DNA of 64,000 bases from NCBI GenBank assembly GCA_030867875.1, contig JAOWCC010001634.1:37529867-37593866 (forward strand). Reading direction: 5' to 3'. Source of the stretch: Actinernus sp. WN-2022 (taxonomy: Eukaryota; Cnidaria; Anthozoa; Actiniaria; Actinernidae). This document shows, piece after piece, positions 23,306-35,067 of the stretch; position 1 is the first letter of the stretch; each line of letters opens with the position of its first letter. The notes below the pieces were generated by a model. That model saw only the letters and a list, made by a program, of their open reading frames with translations. It was not told where the DNA came from and did not search any database. A program made the translations under genes and the position numbers.

Positions 23306-24726
23306 TATTCCAATTAGGCGCATTTCGAGTCAGAATTAGGGCAAGATGGAGACACGGCTTCTTTAATTATACCCTGTTAAATTTGCGAGAAACCGGCAAA
23401 TGAGTAAGAGCATTTTGATTGTTAACACCATGGTTAAATATACAGACTTCTTGAAGAGCCGACCTTAAGAAGGGATAATTAAAGCTTTTTCCACTCTGAG
23501 AACATACTGCAAACAGAAAACAATCGTCAAGTCAGTGATGAGGAAGTAACGATGAATATTTCAATACGTGAGGTATAGATCGAACAAATACTGCATTTTA
23601 AAATTTCATATTTGTTTTACTATAAGCATTTTCACCCCAACACTAATTGCTTTACAAATTATCGCCCTTCCTTCCTGTTTCTCCGGAAGGGCATCTCTTA
23701 ATCGCTATACGAGTACAGAATTAAGAAGAACAAAATTGGTCAGAGGGCACTTCGAAACACCGTCCCTGCTAACAATACAAGGTACTGTTTAAACTGTAGA
23801 GGAAAAAATAAAACAATTTTCCATGACAAAATTGATTAATATAAAGCCTTTAATATGTCTTCGTTCTCTGACAACTGATGTTTTTACATTTGACATTGAA
23901 ATCCCTTGGAGGTGTCAAAGCTTCGTAATGATTTATCCATTTGTGTCAAACGAAAATAATATTAACACCGTTCATAAATGTAAGAGAGTTTAAATATAAG
24001 AACTAGCGGGAAAACTAATGGCGTTAACCAAAATCACAATTAAACGTTCTAAAACATCCCTTTATTGCTTATCTCTGTGTGTAAAAACTAATATGAATCA
24101 AAGTTGATTTATTTGGCACCATGGCAAACTATTGAACTACTTTTAATATCGCATGTCAACAGAAAAAAAAAACAATTTGTTACATAATGCCGAAAATCTT
24201 TATGGTGTACCTCTTTTCTCCGGTGATAATAATACAGCTTTCTGTCTTCCCTTTTTTCAAGTATACCGTTTATGCTTTCAGTTGGTGTCTATTCAGCTCA
24301 TATTTAATCCTTAAAGTATAGAATACGCCACATACGGTGCACATTTTAAAGCCAGTGAAATGGCATAGAGAGTGCTGAGTTATGATTAAGTTGGCGTCTC
24401 ATGTCCTTCACCCATAAGACATGGTGCATTTTCTAGTGAATCTCTCCGTATTTTTCAGTGTGAATTTTCACGAGAAATGAAAAAGCCAGGAAACTAAATG
24501 CATACTATTGTATTTACATAACGAAAATTATTTTATTGTAGTACTCGAACGTCTGAATAATATATCTGGAATATTGTGAAGTAAAAAAAGTTAAAAGTCA
24601 TTTAAATAACTAACAGAAAGCAAGATATCGGGTATATAAATTGGCTGTTGTTATATCCAGCGTAATCGCAGTACAGAAATCTGTAGTGGTACCCTATGTA
24701 CCTTCTTTCTTGCTGTATCTATCAGT
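23306..24726. other. Gene-empty stretch downstream of the GPCR
   Basis: No coding region recognised. On the minus strand this is the 3' flank of the GPCR gene. TTTTATT at 24531-24537 (AATAAA on the minus strand) is a candidate polyadenylation signal about 190 bp past the stop. Confidence 0.5.
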
Positions 24727-25851
24727 TCAGTTTCTCTTGATCTTACAAAGCGGATGGAGTGGGAGCTGAACAGTGGGCCTACTTTGGCTCAGTGGCTTGA
24801 CCCTAAGCCGGGAAGTTGCGCTGCTTGTGCCATTTGACTGATAAGCGACCATATTATCGGGATCGCAGTAGCTCGAGATGATTTCCTTGAGTCCGCGCCG
24901 GTAACGCTTATTAAAAGTGAAATAGATAAATGCATTCTGTGAGCAGTTCGAATGGATAAGAAAATCAGCAACAAACTGAAAGGTAGCGACATAACATGGT
25001 GGCTTCCAATCCCACGTAAAGAACATTAAGAAGGCAAACGCATCCATAGGTGCCCAGCTAACAGCAAACAGCGCCACTACGGTGATCAACATCATGGAAA
25101 CCTCTCTGTTCTCCTTGTTCCTCTGTCGTCGCTGCTCTTGATCTTTTAATCGCTGCTTTCTTGTCAACTCTAGAACAACTGCGCAGTAGAGGATGGTGAT
25201 AATCACAAGTGGTAGCACATAAAGTAACGTGAATGCTACTGAGAAATAAATTCGTTGTGCTTTTGCGTTGTCAAATGGCTCCCAGCTTTGTTGGCAAGCG
25301 TAAAGTGATTGACCATCGTAATAAACAACTTCAAAGGTTATCAGGTAATGTAGGTGGATCAAAGCTGCGAGGGTCCAAATAAAGGCAATAGTTAGAACGC
25401 AACGCTTTCGAGTCATGACGTGAACTCGCATTGGAAGAACAATAGCGTAAAATCTATCCAATGCAATCACGGTCATGCTGAATATTGAAACAGCAGCAGA
25501 GACATCCTGAATAAAGGGTAGCAGCTTACACAAGGCATTACCAATTACACCAGTAACTAACCAGCCATCGTAAAATATTTTCGTTATTGCCCAAGGAAGG
25601 ACGCATATAGTGACCAACAGGTCTGATATACACATGTTAATAATGAACCTGTTGGTATTAGTGCTCATTCGACGTTTTTTATAGATGACAGCGATGACGA
25701 GCGAGTTACCGATCAGAGAGAAAAGGATGATAAAACAGTAGGCAAGCGTCTTGACGGCCTTCACGCCATTGGATACCTGTTGTGGAGCACAGAGAAAACT
25801 CTGGTTACCGGGATTCAGAGAGCCGTTTGAGCTGAAATTACTTCCATTCAT
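24727..25851 (-). CDS. Class A (rhodopsin-like) GPCR, neuropeptide-receptor type
   Basis: 374 codons in one exon. The N-terminus has four N-glycosylation sites (NGS, NFS, NGS, NQS in the first 18 residues). Seven hydrophobic segments carry class A landmarks: GNSLV in TM1 (Asn49), SDLL in TM2 (Asp77), Cys108 and Cys186 for the extracellular disulphide, DRF at 132-134, Trp159, Pro214, SWAP at 265-268 and NAFIY at 306-310. It is a plasma-membrane receptor coupling to G proteins; the general pattern suits an amine/peptide receptor, and the ligand is unknown. Departures: DRF for DRY, and Ala307 where NPxxY has Pro. A basic third loop (KQRLKDQEQRRQRNKENR) and one C-terminal Cys (329) fit a receptor. 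Intronless receptors are common in cnidarian GPCR expansions. The start has A at -3. Confidence 0.9.
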   Translation of the reverse strand: MNGSNFSSNGSLNPGNQSFLCAPQQVSNGVKAVKTLAYCFIILFSLIGNSLVIAVIYKKRRMSTNTNRFIINMCISDLLVTICVLPWAITKIFYDGWLVTGVIGNALCKLLPFIQDVSAAVSIFSMTVIALDRFYAIVLPMRVHVMTRKRCVLTIAFIWTLAALIHLHYLITFEVVYYDGQSLYACQQSWEPFDNAKAQRIYFSVAFTLLYVLPLVIITILYCAVVLELTRKQRLKDQEQRRQRNKENREVSMMLITVVALFAVSWAPMDAFAFLMFFTWDWKPPCYVATFQFVADFLIHSNCSQNAFIYFTFNKRYRRGLKEIISSYCDPDNMVAYQSNGTSSATSRLRVKPLSQSRPTVQLPLHPLCKIKRN

Positions 25852-26830
25852 TTCGACTTCGATTCGTGGAAGTCTGTTGGTCGGGGCACGTGGTTCTGTT
25901 ATTCAAGTATATTGTCGAACCTTGACACAGTCACGTTAGCCTTGAATAAATGGCATCGTTCTTTTTTAGCTTCCTGTTTATGATCTCAAACGTCTAACAC
26001 GTGGCCCCTTGCGCAGATTCCAAAGAGGATATAGATCATCCAAACCGGCCTTGGGGTATGTCTCACAACCGACGCTGCGTAGATGTAGAGACCCTAATTG
26101 TGAAATGATCTCTCTAAAACTTCTAGCCAATAAATCGGCAGCTCTTTGAAGGTCTGCAAATTAAAAACGCAAATCAGCCTTATGGTGTCTTCGAATTTTC
26201 GAGTTGACTCACAGTCCATACACTGCAGCAATTCAGGTCACTGGGTGTAAAGAAGAATAGTACGCGGCGTTTAAATCACCTTATTAGAATGACATATTTT
26301 CAGTACGGCTCTCACAGGATTCTTTGCGTCTTAAGCACAGACCGGAAAACCATGGTCTACTCACTCGTGAAAGCAGCGTACTTCATCGAATGACGAATCG
26401 CCTTAGTGGGTATTTATATGTGTATATCCTAAAGACCACGTGATGAGAATACTAATGACATGCGTTGATGCCATGAATGTCAACAAAGGCCGCGTGGTTC
26501 GTAAAATTAAAGGATTCAGCTATCGGAAATAAATTGACTTTTTCGATGAAAGGAGGAAGGGAGCTGAGTTGAAACGCGGACAATGCCAGTTTAAAAAAAT
26601 TGAGAGAATTAAATAAATTTAAACAAACGAAATACTTTACAAAAGAGAGCATTGCCATTGAATCTTTATACGGCGACATTTTTAGGATAAAAAGAAAGGA
26701 CAAAGATAAAGCTGCACGACAAGTGACTAGATTATCGTTACTTCATAAGAGAATCAGTACAACGATCGCAGCAAGACACCATTATAGCCTCCATAATACT
26801 TTAACCATGAACCAGCAAGTATAAATACAA
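25852..26830. other. Upstream flank of the GPCR and gene-empty stretch
   Basis: Nothing recognisable beyond the presumed 5' region of the GPCR. Small open frames at 26452-26703 (minus) and 26600-26824 (plus) overlap each other and show no domain. Confidence 0.45.
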
Positions 26831-27105
26831 TCTTAGCTCAGTGGTTAAGCTCCGGTTATTCGCGCGGGAGGTCGAGAGTTCAAACCTCGGCCGAACGAAC
26901 ACTCAGGGTCTTAAAAGAACTGAGTAGAACGTGCTGCCTTTGTGAAACAACGTCGTTCTCGAACTGCAAATGGTTAGACCTTCACCTCTTCTCGGATAAA
27001 GACAATAAACCGTAGGTCCTGGGAGACCTCCATAGATGGGCTTTAAGCCTGTTGAGGTTCTCCGTTCACCTTCGAGTGGTAAAACAGAATAAACCATAAA
27101 TGTGA
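26831..27105 (+). mobile_element. tRNA-derived SINE (family A), copy 2
   Basis: Good pol III promoter: A box TTAGCTCAGTGGTTAAG at 26833 and B box GAGTTCAAACCTC at about 26875. A body shared with 2009-2265 follows (AACACTCAGGGTC, GTGCTGCCTTTGTGAAACAA, GAACTGCAAATGGTTAGACC). The 3' end differs from copy 1 after about 27010. Confidence 0.8.
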
Positions 27106-28172
27106 ATTAAATATTCAATTTCAGTTTTATTCGTGAGTTGATACTAAGCTTTTCATTGTCATTCACCACAGGGTACGAAACCACTAAAATCATTTTAAAG
27201 TAAATTATTTCCCGTTGCAATGCAGAACAAGTTTGCATTTCCGATCGCAACTTACAACAGGCTTGGTTTGGTGAACCTGTTTATGGACTAGAAGCGCGGT
27301 TCCAGTTTAATAGCTCAATTAAATTTACTTTGCTGTCGGTGTCCTGTGCCTTTTTAAGTGAAAGAAAAAACTAAATATTCTCGTTATTATTATTTTTCAC
27401 GTCGATAAAATACCTTATTTTAAACTCAGATGTTTTTAATGTCATAAAACTAGCTCGTGTGAAGTCTTCAGTCTTTCTTTTTCATCACGTCGTATATTTG
27501 GCAGTTTTAAATCTTGTATTGACTGTAAAACATGTTTCGCCGTTTGAGCGGCTTCGATAGCATTGCTACAAGTCACCTGCCATCTAGCAGAACATTTCCA
27601 GTTGATTATAATCACAATTTCAACATGGAAAGCCACGCGGCAAAAAGTGTGCCTTTAACTTGGCAGAGTTCTCTCTCTCTCCACGTATACAATCATTAAC
27701 CCGGAGAGAGAACTCTGCTTTGTAGAGAAGCTCTCAGCCGATATCGATTGAATTCGCGATTTTGTAAAGCCTCGGAGGTTTCTGTTATTCTTTTCTTTCC
27801 CGAGACTAGAACTCTGGCACTGTCTCGCGAACGCGCGTGAAAATAAGCGAGGGTGAGCAAAAAACCAGCTGCTTGCACGGCAAGAACCTTCAAACTTTCG
27901 AGTACTCTGACTAGCAATGATGGCTTGTGTGCCTGCAAATTGACTCTCGTTTGAAACAGAAACAATGGACCAATTATAGCAAAAATAATTATCTATAACT
28001 GAAGTACGTATAAATATTTCAACAATACCTCCTCACCAGATAGGCTTTCTTTTTTGGAAAAGGCTCTTCCCCTAAGGGTGTCATGCTGTTTTACCCTTTT
28101 CCTAGAAAAAAAGGTCTTGATCAATAAAAAAATTTCATGTCGAGAGTTCAGCTGGTAGGTATTACACGCTTT
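27106..28172. other. Gene-empty stretch with one strong hairpin
   Basis: No gene recognised. At 27663-27720 GCAGAGTTCTCTCTCTCTCC faces GGAGAGAGAACTCTGC across about 20 bp, a stable stem with no evidence of transcription. Confidence 0.5.
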
Positions 28173-28396
28173 AAAGGAGCTCTGTCGACCCTCAAATGAT
28201 AAAATTTCTCATGACGAAGGACTAAATAACTACCCACATTCTACTAACAGAGTATGCGGCTTTCTGAGTCAGTATACTTGAGAAAATTTGAGGCAATTTT
28301 CATGAAGGATGGCAAAGAGTCGAGTGGATGACAAATACAGCTTTTAAGAGAAATTTAGAGCTATGAACTTAAAATCGGTTCACTGCAACCGAAGGA
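28173..28396 (+). mobile_element. MITE family M1, copy C (3'-truncated)
   Basis: Begins TTTAAAGGAGCTCTGTCGAC with the TTAA boundary, keeps the ATGACGAAGGAC and AATCGGTTCACTGCAACC blocks, then stops matching the family near 28396. Confidence 0.75.
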
Positions 28397-28965
28397 CAAT
28401 ATAAATGTTAATATTAGGGCTTAAATTAGCAGACCTCAACACAAAAATAACCTTGTAAAGCGCATTTGAATATGTTCTTATAGAATTTATATATGAATAC
28501 ATGTACTATTAGAAACAGATATTGCAAAGAATCCGCTTTAGCAGCGAGGGTAAAAGTTTTTTTTACAAAAAGAGATCATTATGATGCAGGTTGTAGCTGT
28601 GCAAATAATGTCAGTGGCTTGGAAAAAGACTTCTCAAAAAGTTCAAACAAAATTTGGATCTTCAAGTGTTTTGGGCATCAATGGCACTCCAATCAGGAGG
28701 ATGGAGACTACCAGCTTTTCACATGGTCTCCGAACCCCTACATTTCGCCCCAGATTTTCCGGCACGCGTGCTCATATGTTATTTTTATTTATGCGACAAA
28801 AATAAGGGTGCCATCGGCTGAAAACGCTTGTCGTGTTAATAACAATATAATAATAATAATATTATAATAATAATGGGATTAATCAGGATATCCACGAGGT
28901 GCTTGATTGAAATGATACGCAATATTTTCATCGAAGACTACGTCTACACACAGTTTGTTAATCAT
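28397..28965. other. Unassigned stretch with overlapping frames
   Basis: Plus frames at 28493-28867 and 28581-28805 overlap in different registers and have no recognisable domain. An AAT-rich microsatellite sits at 28846-28874. Confidence 0.4.
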
Positions 28966-29512
28966 CAAGGGCACCCAACGAAGTTTTCGGTTAAAAAGCT
29001 GTTCGGGAGAGTAAGTTAGCCTAAAACTTTCGGATTTGAAAAAATTGTCCCTAGAAAATTGTTTTCTGAAATACTGGCTAGAAAATTTGTTTTCAATCCC
29101 TAGAAAATTATAGAAGAAAAGGGAGACTAAAAGGTTTCCCCTAAAATATTCGTACGTCCCAATTCGCCTGATCAATAGAGTCAGAACAACACATTTTCAT
29201 TCCCTAAGAATTGCCTAAAGGAAAAAAGAATCCCTAAAAAATTCGTACGTATACCTCCACAAAACTTTGCAACATGAAGTTACTTGGGCTAGAAAATTCT
29301 TGTTTCTGTTCTAGACTATACTAACAAATTCGTAGGCTGGGAATATTTTGCCATAGTATTTTCGGTTGACGCGATTTCCACCTAGAAAATCCGAACAGCT
29401 ATTAGCTTTCTAGAATACGTCAAAAGACATAGTAGGCGCCTTAAAATGGCTAGATAAGCTGCAGACAACTGGTTTCAAACAAATTTCAAAAAGTACTCGT
29501 TGGGTGCCCTTG
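28966..29512. mobile_element. DNA element with CAAGGGCACCCAACG termini and 6-bp target duplication
   Basis: Terminal inverted repeats CAAGGGCACCCAACGA / TCGTTGGGTGCCCTTG are flanked on both sides by AATCAT (28960-28965 and 29513-29518). The interior holds many TAGAAAATT words and a minus frame without a domain. The 547-bp length and absence of a transposase mark it as non-autonomous. A 6-bp duplication does not fit hAT (8) or Tc1 (TA); Dada-like elements are one possibility. Confidence 0.8.
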
Positions 29513-29754
29513 AATCATTTGTGCATATTGGTTTGGAATTTTGGAAATTTAATTTTACTGATTTTAACCGTTCCCATGTGCGTCATTAGTTCATATGAAA
29601 CTCGCTGAACATAACTGTGTCCGGCCTGGACAGCTGATATAAAGACCTCTCACCATGACACAGCTCTATTAACTATGAATTGAAGCATCGCAAATTGTAG
29701 TCCTAGTTTGATGAATACGTAGATAGTTGCCTCAATTGAGATATTTGGAAATGC

Positions 29755-29995
29755 CGGGGTGGCGCACGTGGTATAAGCGCTTTGCCTCTCGCCGCTATGG
29801 CTAGGGTTCAAGCCCCAGTAATATGCGAGTTGATTTTTTTGTCTCTCGCGAGGGTTTTCTCCGTGTGTTCCTCCTTAAAAACAAACACACTGAATTCCAA
29901 TTCGATCAGTGGTTTAGCCGGGTCCTGACCAGCCGCTATGGTGTTTCAGCTCCACCAACAGAAAATAAGGTTTCTTTTTAGGAAGACCGACATGC
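29755..29995 (+). mobile_element. tRNA-derived SINE (family B), copy 1
   Basis: Head GGGGTGGCGCACGTGGTATA (A box region), B box GGTTCAAGCCCC, then a body with GGTTTTCTCCG, CAATTCGATCAGTGG and TTAGCCGGGTCCTG shared with minus-strand copies at 52600-52821 and 54345-54520 (the latter only in its head). Confidence 0.8.
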
Positions 29996-31159
29996 GTATT
30001 CAAACTCCCGGTTAACAAGCCAGTTGAGGGTTGAACAAATTAAGGAAATTAATATTTAGATGTATGTTGAATTGTAAGCACGTTTGGCGAAGAATAGATG
30101 TCTACTTTTAAATTGTGTCTGTTATCAAATTAAGTCGCAATAGATAAACCTTACATATGGCGGTGATATGCCACATACATCCAAAACCACTCTCAAATAA
30201 CGTTACTTTTTCCATTCGTTATTTTATGGCTTCAAAGGCAAATCTGACTCAAACATCCTAATTTGACAACATAGTCAGATAATACCGTTTTACAGCGGGG
30301 TAGTATCAAGCGTGAAACATTTAAAGAGGTACGGGTATTTTACATGATTTCTCCTTCTCCTTTTGCGTAATTATAATTACTAAAAAGAATGCGTGGTCGG
30401 TGCCTTTCCGGTAATAGTCGGTAAAACGCCACTTTACACGGCAGATTAATACAGCGATAGCTTCAATTTGTAAAACAGCTAATGTATTAGTTTATATACA
30501 CCAATGGTTGCAAACGGAATGAAACGTTTGAAGAGACATATGTTGTAGGTGGAAATTTTAATTTTGCCGTACAGGCAATTAAAGACACCTAAAAAGTACC
30601 CTAAATACAGCCATATCTATATCGCGTTTCAAGGACTCAATAGCGACTCCTACAGATATGTTTTCTCTCTGGGAGTCACTAGACAACACATTTTAAAGTT
30701 AAATGATAATAAAAATGGCTCATTAAAATACATAAGCGTGAGTTCTTTTAAAAACACAGGTAACACCGTTTTGACTTAAAGTGAACAAGTTATCGTGTTT
30801 GTGTAAAATGTCGATTTGGTTTAATAACAATGGACCATGCAGTATATTTCACAACTGAAATGACCTGTTTTAATTGCAAAATCGTTTAATCATGAAATAT
30901 GAGCCTTCCATTCGAATAAATCAATACATCCATTTACACAGACGCTCACTATCATACCACGCAGTTTTTAGACCAACTCGAAGCTGCAGGTATATTTCTT
31001 TTGAATAGCATTAAAACCGTTGACAGCGACTTTGTTCTTTGCTCAAACGAGCAGGTCGTCGAAAGGACAAAACAAGTTGTTTCTTGTGTTCTTCCAGGTC
31101 CCGCGTTGCTCGAGTGATGGGCAGAGGAGACCAGTACGACGATGTAAATAAGCACGGTA
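29996..31159. other. Mostly empty; one stop-free frame at 30919-31117
   Basis: A plus-strand frame of 66 codons (GIFLLNSIKTVDSDFVLCSN in its middle) runs without a stop and has an AG acceptor at its left end. It has no start codon and no recognised domain. A minus frame at 30952-31155 overlaps it. Either could be decayed coding sequence or chance. Confidence 0.3.
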
Positions 31160-31519
31160 TTAAAGTGGCTATGTCAATGAAATTGAACCTTTAAGTTTCT
31201 TTAATACAAAATACACAAATAACACCCTGGTATACTTTTGAACCTTTTTCGATAGAGGATCGATGGCAAAGATTAAAGTAGATTATAAAAGTTTATTCTA
31301 GAAACTTGATTTCGGATGCAGTAAACCGATTTCATGTTGCTTTAAATCTCTCTTAAAAGCAGTATTTTTGATCCACTCGAATCTTTGCCATCCTTCGTCA
31401 AAATTGTCTCACATTTTCTCCAGTCTACCTGGAATGCATACTCTGCTAATCTGAGTAGTTATTGTTTGTCTTTCGTCATGAGAAAGTTTATCGTTTGGGG
31501 GTTGATAGTGCCCCTTTAA
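31160..31519 (-). mobile_element. MITE family M1, copy D (complete, TTAA on both sides)
   Basis: Bounded by TTAA at 31160-31163 and 31516-31519. Terminal repeats AAAGTGGCTATGTCAA and TTGATAGTGCCCCTTT are inverted partners. This is the clearest full-length copy and fixes the family length at about 360 bp. Confidence 0.88.
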
Positions 31520-32904
31520 TTACTGTAAGACTCAAGCGTTTTGGCGTTGGGAGTCGGAGATCACAAGGCCGATTTAAGACCGCTCAATTCCCTGTAATAT
31601 ACTCGAGAGCAATGCTGGTGAAGAAAGTCCACGTCCAGCTGAGAATAGTGTAAGCGATGACTGTTTGTTGTGCAGCTCTACTTTCCACTAGCTATGTGTA
31701 GGCCTGAAACCTCATTTAAAATCAGCATACTAACTTGCTGCTTGTTCGCTGATTTGCACTTGAATGCCACAAACTTGAAAAAAGGTCATTCACAAGTTCA
31801 CGTCATACTTCAATCCGGCGTCTTGTACTTTTACCCACAATCCTTTGCGCACGAAAATATTTAAATCCGTTATAAAATTGCAGTAGAGAGGCTTTCAATC
31901 TTAAAAAACAAGCAAGTACGAATGCTGTTGCCAATACACTGTTATTGAAGAGAATAGATGATTTCTACGTATCATTTTGACCGTGTTAGGTTCGCAAGGA
32001 ATTGTGGTCAAACGTACAGCCGCCATCTTTTTCGGTGGATTAGAAGGCAAAACGTACTTCTCGACAAGAACTGTTGAGTGCTCCATGTAATAGCTTTGTG
32101 CTTTTATATTTTATCAGGCCACAGAGTGAGTTTTATTTCATTTATATTTACTCACTTTTATACAGAATTGAAAAAGGACCCGAAGTCCGGTCTAACCCAC
32201 TTCCGGTACGTTACAACAAAATTAGAAAACTGATATATCGTACAGCAAAAAAAATTCGCTAGCGAGTCCAGGACTTATTGTACAGTGTAGAAGGCAACAA
32301 AAGTACTCGAATGTTACATATACAAACTAAAGTAATTTAGAAACGAAATATAAAATATAAAACTACGTACCCTAATAACTACCGTTACATCCAGGCAAAT
32401 TGCATATTATGAACTGAAATAGCTAACTGAACAATAAATTAACTTTAGCTCTATGAATCAATCTACTTATGAAGAACCTTATAATCACAATTTAATTTAT
32501 TGTGTTCTGCGTCGGAAAGGTAATCTGAAAACCTTCTTCGCAAACTCCGCTATCTACAGTTGGCTCAAGTCTTGTATTGTGTGACATCTGGTATGGGGAA
32601 TAAACTTAGTTCTGCCATTCTGTCCCTGGCATTGAAAAGGTGGAATAACGACTCCTAAGTACGGGCCATTGTGTTTTCTTTTTGCTGGGGATGTGATTGT
32701 GTGTGACGTACGATATGGGGAAAACTGGCGGCCATCTTCAATATTATACTCACCCCAGTCCCCTATTTACTGCACTGAGAAGAATAAATAATAAAGGAAA
32801 AATCTCCCAAGCGTTTGCGAATGCAATCTGGCATTCTAATTCGAACCCTGAGATGCTAAACAGCGTATGATTCCCCTGCCTTTCCTGCTAACAATATCTT
32901 CAAA
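31520..32904. other. Gene-empty stretch
   Basis: No coding region recognised. Short frames at 31462-31864 and 32074-32262 cross repeat and low-complexity DNA. Confidence 0.45.
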
Positions 32905-33045
32905 ATTTCGATTTGCCTTGACCAAGGATATTTTCCCTTACTCAAATCAAAATGCCAGTTTTCCCTGGCCAAGATCAAAATTCCTTGACTTTCCCTGACA
33001 TTGACAAAAATATATTTTTCTGACTTTCCCTTACTTGTGGCCCTA
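32905..33045. repeat. TCCCTGAC repeat family, copy 2
   Basis: Clustered TTTTCCCTGGCC, TTCCTTGACTTTCCCTGACA and CTGACTTTCCCTTACTTGTGGC blocks match copies 1 and 3 in order, but more diverged. Confidence 0.55.
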
Positions 33046-33294
33046 ATATACCATGTGAACGCCTTGATGTACTATTTCAAACACGATTGTGGTGTTTTAT
33101 CAGGGGTTCCAAATACTGAGAAATAAATGAAACCTGAGATGCGTAGCCTCGATGAAAGACGAATAATGAGTGTTTGATATGACTTCTCATGCGATGCTAA
33201 ACCGAACATTTACATACGCTTCTTTTCTTTTGTTGTATATAATTATTCCATAGATGGCTTATTATTCTTTTTTGATGGCAGTAATTTCAACTAG

Positions 33295-33370
33295 CGTACT
33301 CAGTAGTAGTGGCCAAGAGTTAATACAAACAATCGGAAAGGTCGAGGTTCGAACTCCAGTGGAGGAACAC
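33295..33370 (+). mobile_element. tRNA-like remnant
   Basis: GTAGTGGCCAAGAGTTAA resembles the D-arm region of a Ser/Leu-type tRNA, and GGTCGAGGTTCGAACTCC is a near-perfect B box and T arm. The middle does not fold as an anticodon arm, so this is a tRNA pseudogene or SINE head. Confidence 0.35.
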
Positions 33371-33537
33371 TTTTTCTTTATATGTCGTTCTTTACGTCTT
33401 CACTTCTTACTTGTAGTTTATCAGTATATAAGTAGTTCATGAATATGTAGATTAAGAACAGTTTCATCACTAGCGATGAAAATCTGTTCCAAACACTAGT
33501 GATTTTCAACTGGTATTTCATTGGGTTTCCAAACTCA

Positions 33538-33640
33538 TCCACCTGACCAGATTAGAGATTGTGGTTGGCCAATCAGATCATGAATAATTAATGAGTTCAA
33601 CAGCCAATCAGGCCATTCCATTTTGGTCAGGTGCATGTAC
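33538..33640. repeat. Short inverted repeat
   Basis: CCACCTGACCAG at the left faces TTGGTCAGGTGCA at the right, with inner TTGGCCAATCAG and CAGCCAATCAGG words (CCAAT-like). Probably a small fold-back element. Confidence 0.5.
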
Positions 33641-33691
33641 CTTGATCGGTGGTAAAACACTAGCTCTCGTTTTTGATTCATTACTTCAACT

Positions 33692-33930
33692 TTTTTTTAT
33701 AGAGGATGGGGATTAGAAAAGGTTATTCTATAAATTTGATTTTGATTACAGTGAACCGATTTCAAGTTGCTCTAAATGTATCTTAAAAGCACTATTTTTC
33801 ATCCACTCGAATCTTTGCCATCTCAAAATCTCAAAATCTTTCGAGTATACCTGGAAAGCATATACTCTGCTAATTTTAATACTTATTTGTGTCTTTCGTC
33901 ATGACAAAGTTATCATTTGGGAGTTTCTGG
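33692..33930 (-). mobile_element. MITE family M1, copy E (truncated)
   Basis: Contains TATAGAGGATGGGGATTAGA, ACCGATTTCAAGTTGCTCTA and GACAAAGTTATCATTTGGGA of the family. The outer third on the left is missing. Confidence 0.75.
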
Positions 33931-34580
33931 CAATCAGAATCTAGAAATGTGAATACATAATTAGTCTCGAGCCGCCACTTACAACCGTTGGCTTTAATGC
34001 AAATTGTTCATAATGACTTCAAATCTACTCTTTATTTCCGAAGACAAAATGTATTTACCATTACCTTCAGTTTATCGGATAATTTGGTTATTTCATGGTT
34101 TTCTTATGGAACACGGATGACAATTTTACTCGAAATTTATATTTGGTATACAACTCGCCTTTAGAATGCTTGCTGTATACCAAATAATATAAACGTTTTG
34201 TGAGATATTCGCCCGTATTCCACAGACAACCATGTATAACCAGTAATTATCGTTTGCATTCCGGACTATCAGACTTACGAGGGTGTCATCCACTAAAGAT
34301 TTTACTGGGTACACGAAATAGTTAAAACAATATCTTTATCTCTTCCACTTTTAGAACTTCAAAAGTATTTTTAATATCATACATCAAGTGGTCTTGAAGC
34401 GGGGACCAAGGCCTATCAGGGTTATGATATCACAGGCATGAGATTAGTATATAAAATCATAAATTGAAATAATCTCCGGATTTATCTTATTCCTTTTTAT
34501 GGGAAGTTCAATGTGTATTCAATATTGTACACCAATGATTCTCTTTTGGAGTGATTTCTAGACGCTGTTCAGTTTTTGAA
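33931..34580. other. Gene-empty stretch with a dispersed short repeat
   Basis: At 34087-34240 GGTTATTTCATGGTTTTCTT, TTTATATTTGGTATACAA and CGCCCGTATTCCACAG match words at 17.45 and 19.4 kb. An internal inverted pair (TTGGTATAC / GTATACCAAA) makes it a probable small fold-back element. Confidence 0.5.
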
Positions 34581-34983
34581 AGCCTATAAGCCCAAATATA
34601 TTATCATTAATATCAATTCTACATCAAGTGAATAGGTAGGTAATAGTACAATATTTCTTCATTTGCGTCTACGATTTATATACGAAGTTTCTATTTCGTA
34701 TCTGGTATAATGATGTGATGTCATAGGAGGCCGATGTACTGTCATTTTTTTCGCATTGTGGATGAAACTATTTCTGATTTCTCCCAAAATATTTGGTGAA
34801 ATAACTTATATATGCCCCAAATATAACATGGATGTATATAAAAGGTCATTTATCTCTCCCTATGACATCACATAATTAACAAATTGGAAATAGAACTCAG
34901 ATGCAACACTGAAATCAAGAAATATTTTACTATATTCAATTGATGTAGAATCGATATTAATTAAAACTATTTGAGCTATAGGC
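34581..34983. mobile_element. Fold-back element, about 400 bp, ends GCCTATA
   Basis: The left half (GCCTATAAGC...AATTCTACATCAAGTGAATA...TGATGTGATGTCATAGG) is the reverse complement of the right half with moderate divergence. It forms a near-continuous palindrome with a centre at about 34760-34840. It ends 84 bp before the Mutator-type element's target duplication. Confidence 0.75.
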
Positions 34984-35067
34984 ACTTTAATGCCAAGTCT
35001 TCTGAAATCGTAGCTGACCTTTAACACCAGCCGGCGCATTATGATACATGCAAGTCGTCTAAAACTG

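Noticed and set aside
26831..26905. Genuine tRNA gene
   Set aside because: Good A and B boxes, but no acceptor-stem pairing, and the sequence continues into a body repeated at 2009; it is a SINE.
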